NCBI RefSeq assembly: GCF_020905345.1 | Contig: NZ_JAJJMO010000001.1 | Location: 1,240,001 to 1,304,000, forward strand | Source of the DNA: Flavobacterium pisciphilum | GTDB taxonomy: Bacteria; Bacteroidota; Bacteroidia; Flavobacteriales; Flavobacteriaceae | Direction: 5' to 3' | Length of the DNA stretch: 64,000 nt | In this document: positions 63,863 to 64,000 of the stretch, in pieces | Layout: the number at the start of each line of letters is the position of its first letter | Numbering within the stretch: position 1 is the stretch's first letter | The notes under the pieces: generated by a model | Told to the model about the DNA's origin: nothing | What the model saw: only the letters and a program-made list of their open reading frames with translations | Databases searched by the model: none | Position numbers and translations under genes: made by a program

Positions 63863-64000
63863 TCAAGTTTTAACAGTGGTCGCCAATGGCTTCAGTTGTC
63901 TGCGTCTTATACTGAAAAGCATCACTTCATCATAACTATAAACCAGAAAGCCCCAGCGCATACCGTGGATAATCTCCAGCATATTTGCTAATAAAAAACG
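63863..64000 (-). CDS. possible 3' end of the next gene (partial)
   Basis: The minus-strand frame is open from the window edge to TGA at 63863-63865 and encodes 45 residues including LLANMLEIIHGMRWGFLVYSY and a basic end. Position is that of a MobA-like gene upstream of mobB, but I recognise no family and the stretch is short. Confidence 0.25.
   Translation of the reverse strand, partial: RFLLANMLEIIHGMRWGFLVYSYDEVMLFSIRRRQLKPLATTVKT

Noticed and set aside
1..64000. CRISPR arrays or insertion sequences.
   Set aside because: No regularly spaced identical repeats with unique spacers and no transposase motif were seen.

Overview
The window reads as DNA from a Flavobacterium-like member of the Bacteroidota. 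It is AT-rich, promoters have the Bacteroidota form (a TTG element, a 19-bp spacer, then TAnnTTTG), and the gene families (DUF6443 RHS proteins, SusC/SusD, RteC, DUF3945, META/DUF4377, a short histone H1-like protein) are typical of that group. No rRNA, intact tRNA or CRISPR array was seen.

Positions 1-28041 look chromosomal and are dominated by secreted RHS/YD-repeat proteins. A first pair (1-2088, cut by the window edge, and 2147-7177) is followed by a small membrane protein that may be its immunity protein. After two lipoproteins, a degraded gene tail and a tail-fibre-like surface protein comes a compact set of type IV pilus/type II secretion-like genes (11471-15151) with overlapping ends. 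A second RHS pair (15293-18712 and 18720-22412) follows; the second protein carries a GHSLG hydrolase-like tip. Downstream are two orphan C-terminal RHS tips, each with its own candidate immunity gene, then a decayed scrap of a fourth. This is the expected layout of a polymorphic-toxin locus that exchanges its tips by recombination. A similar degenerate sequence and a hairpin close each cassette.

Positions 27013-31127 hold ordinary genes: a DUF4377/META protein, a Crp/Fnr-type regulator, a metallo-beta-lactamase-fold protein with altered metal ligands, and a SnoaL-like gene interrupted by an in-frame TGA.

A tRNA-3'-end-like sequence and two GTGGCAA repeats 11 bp apart (31130-31220) probably mark one end of an integrative conjugative element (ICE) that fills the rest of the window. 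Its cargo first holds a minus-strand defence-like cluster (32758-39982): a controller-type regulator, an N4/N6 DNA methyltransferase, a phosphoribosyltransferase-like protein, an ORC/CDC6-like ATPase, a CARF-like Rossmannoid protein, a phospholipase-D-family nuclease and an HNH nuclease. The first four structural genes are translationally coupled. This is the best candidate here for a poorly described immune system.

Next is a strong promoter feeding about 320 nt of nested hairpins (40137-40460), then SusC, SusD and an S9 peptidase. Converging on these is an operon for a STAS-like protein, a PAS-AraC regulator, a MauE-like redox membrane protein and a small secreted Cys-containing DUF6520 protein. 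Divergent from it lies an alpha-oxoamine-synthase/GNAT fusion, with four 20-21-bp phased repeats in the shared control region. The ICE backbone follows: RteC, an excisionase-like HTH protein, DUF3945, topoisomerase III, the TraG/VirD4 coupling protein and the MobB relaxase. A PD-(D/E)XK nuclease-like gene sits in opposite orientation between the coupling protein and the relaxase. Integrase and the main tra genes are not in the window and should lie beyond its right edge.
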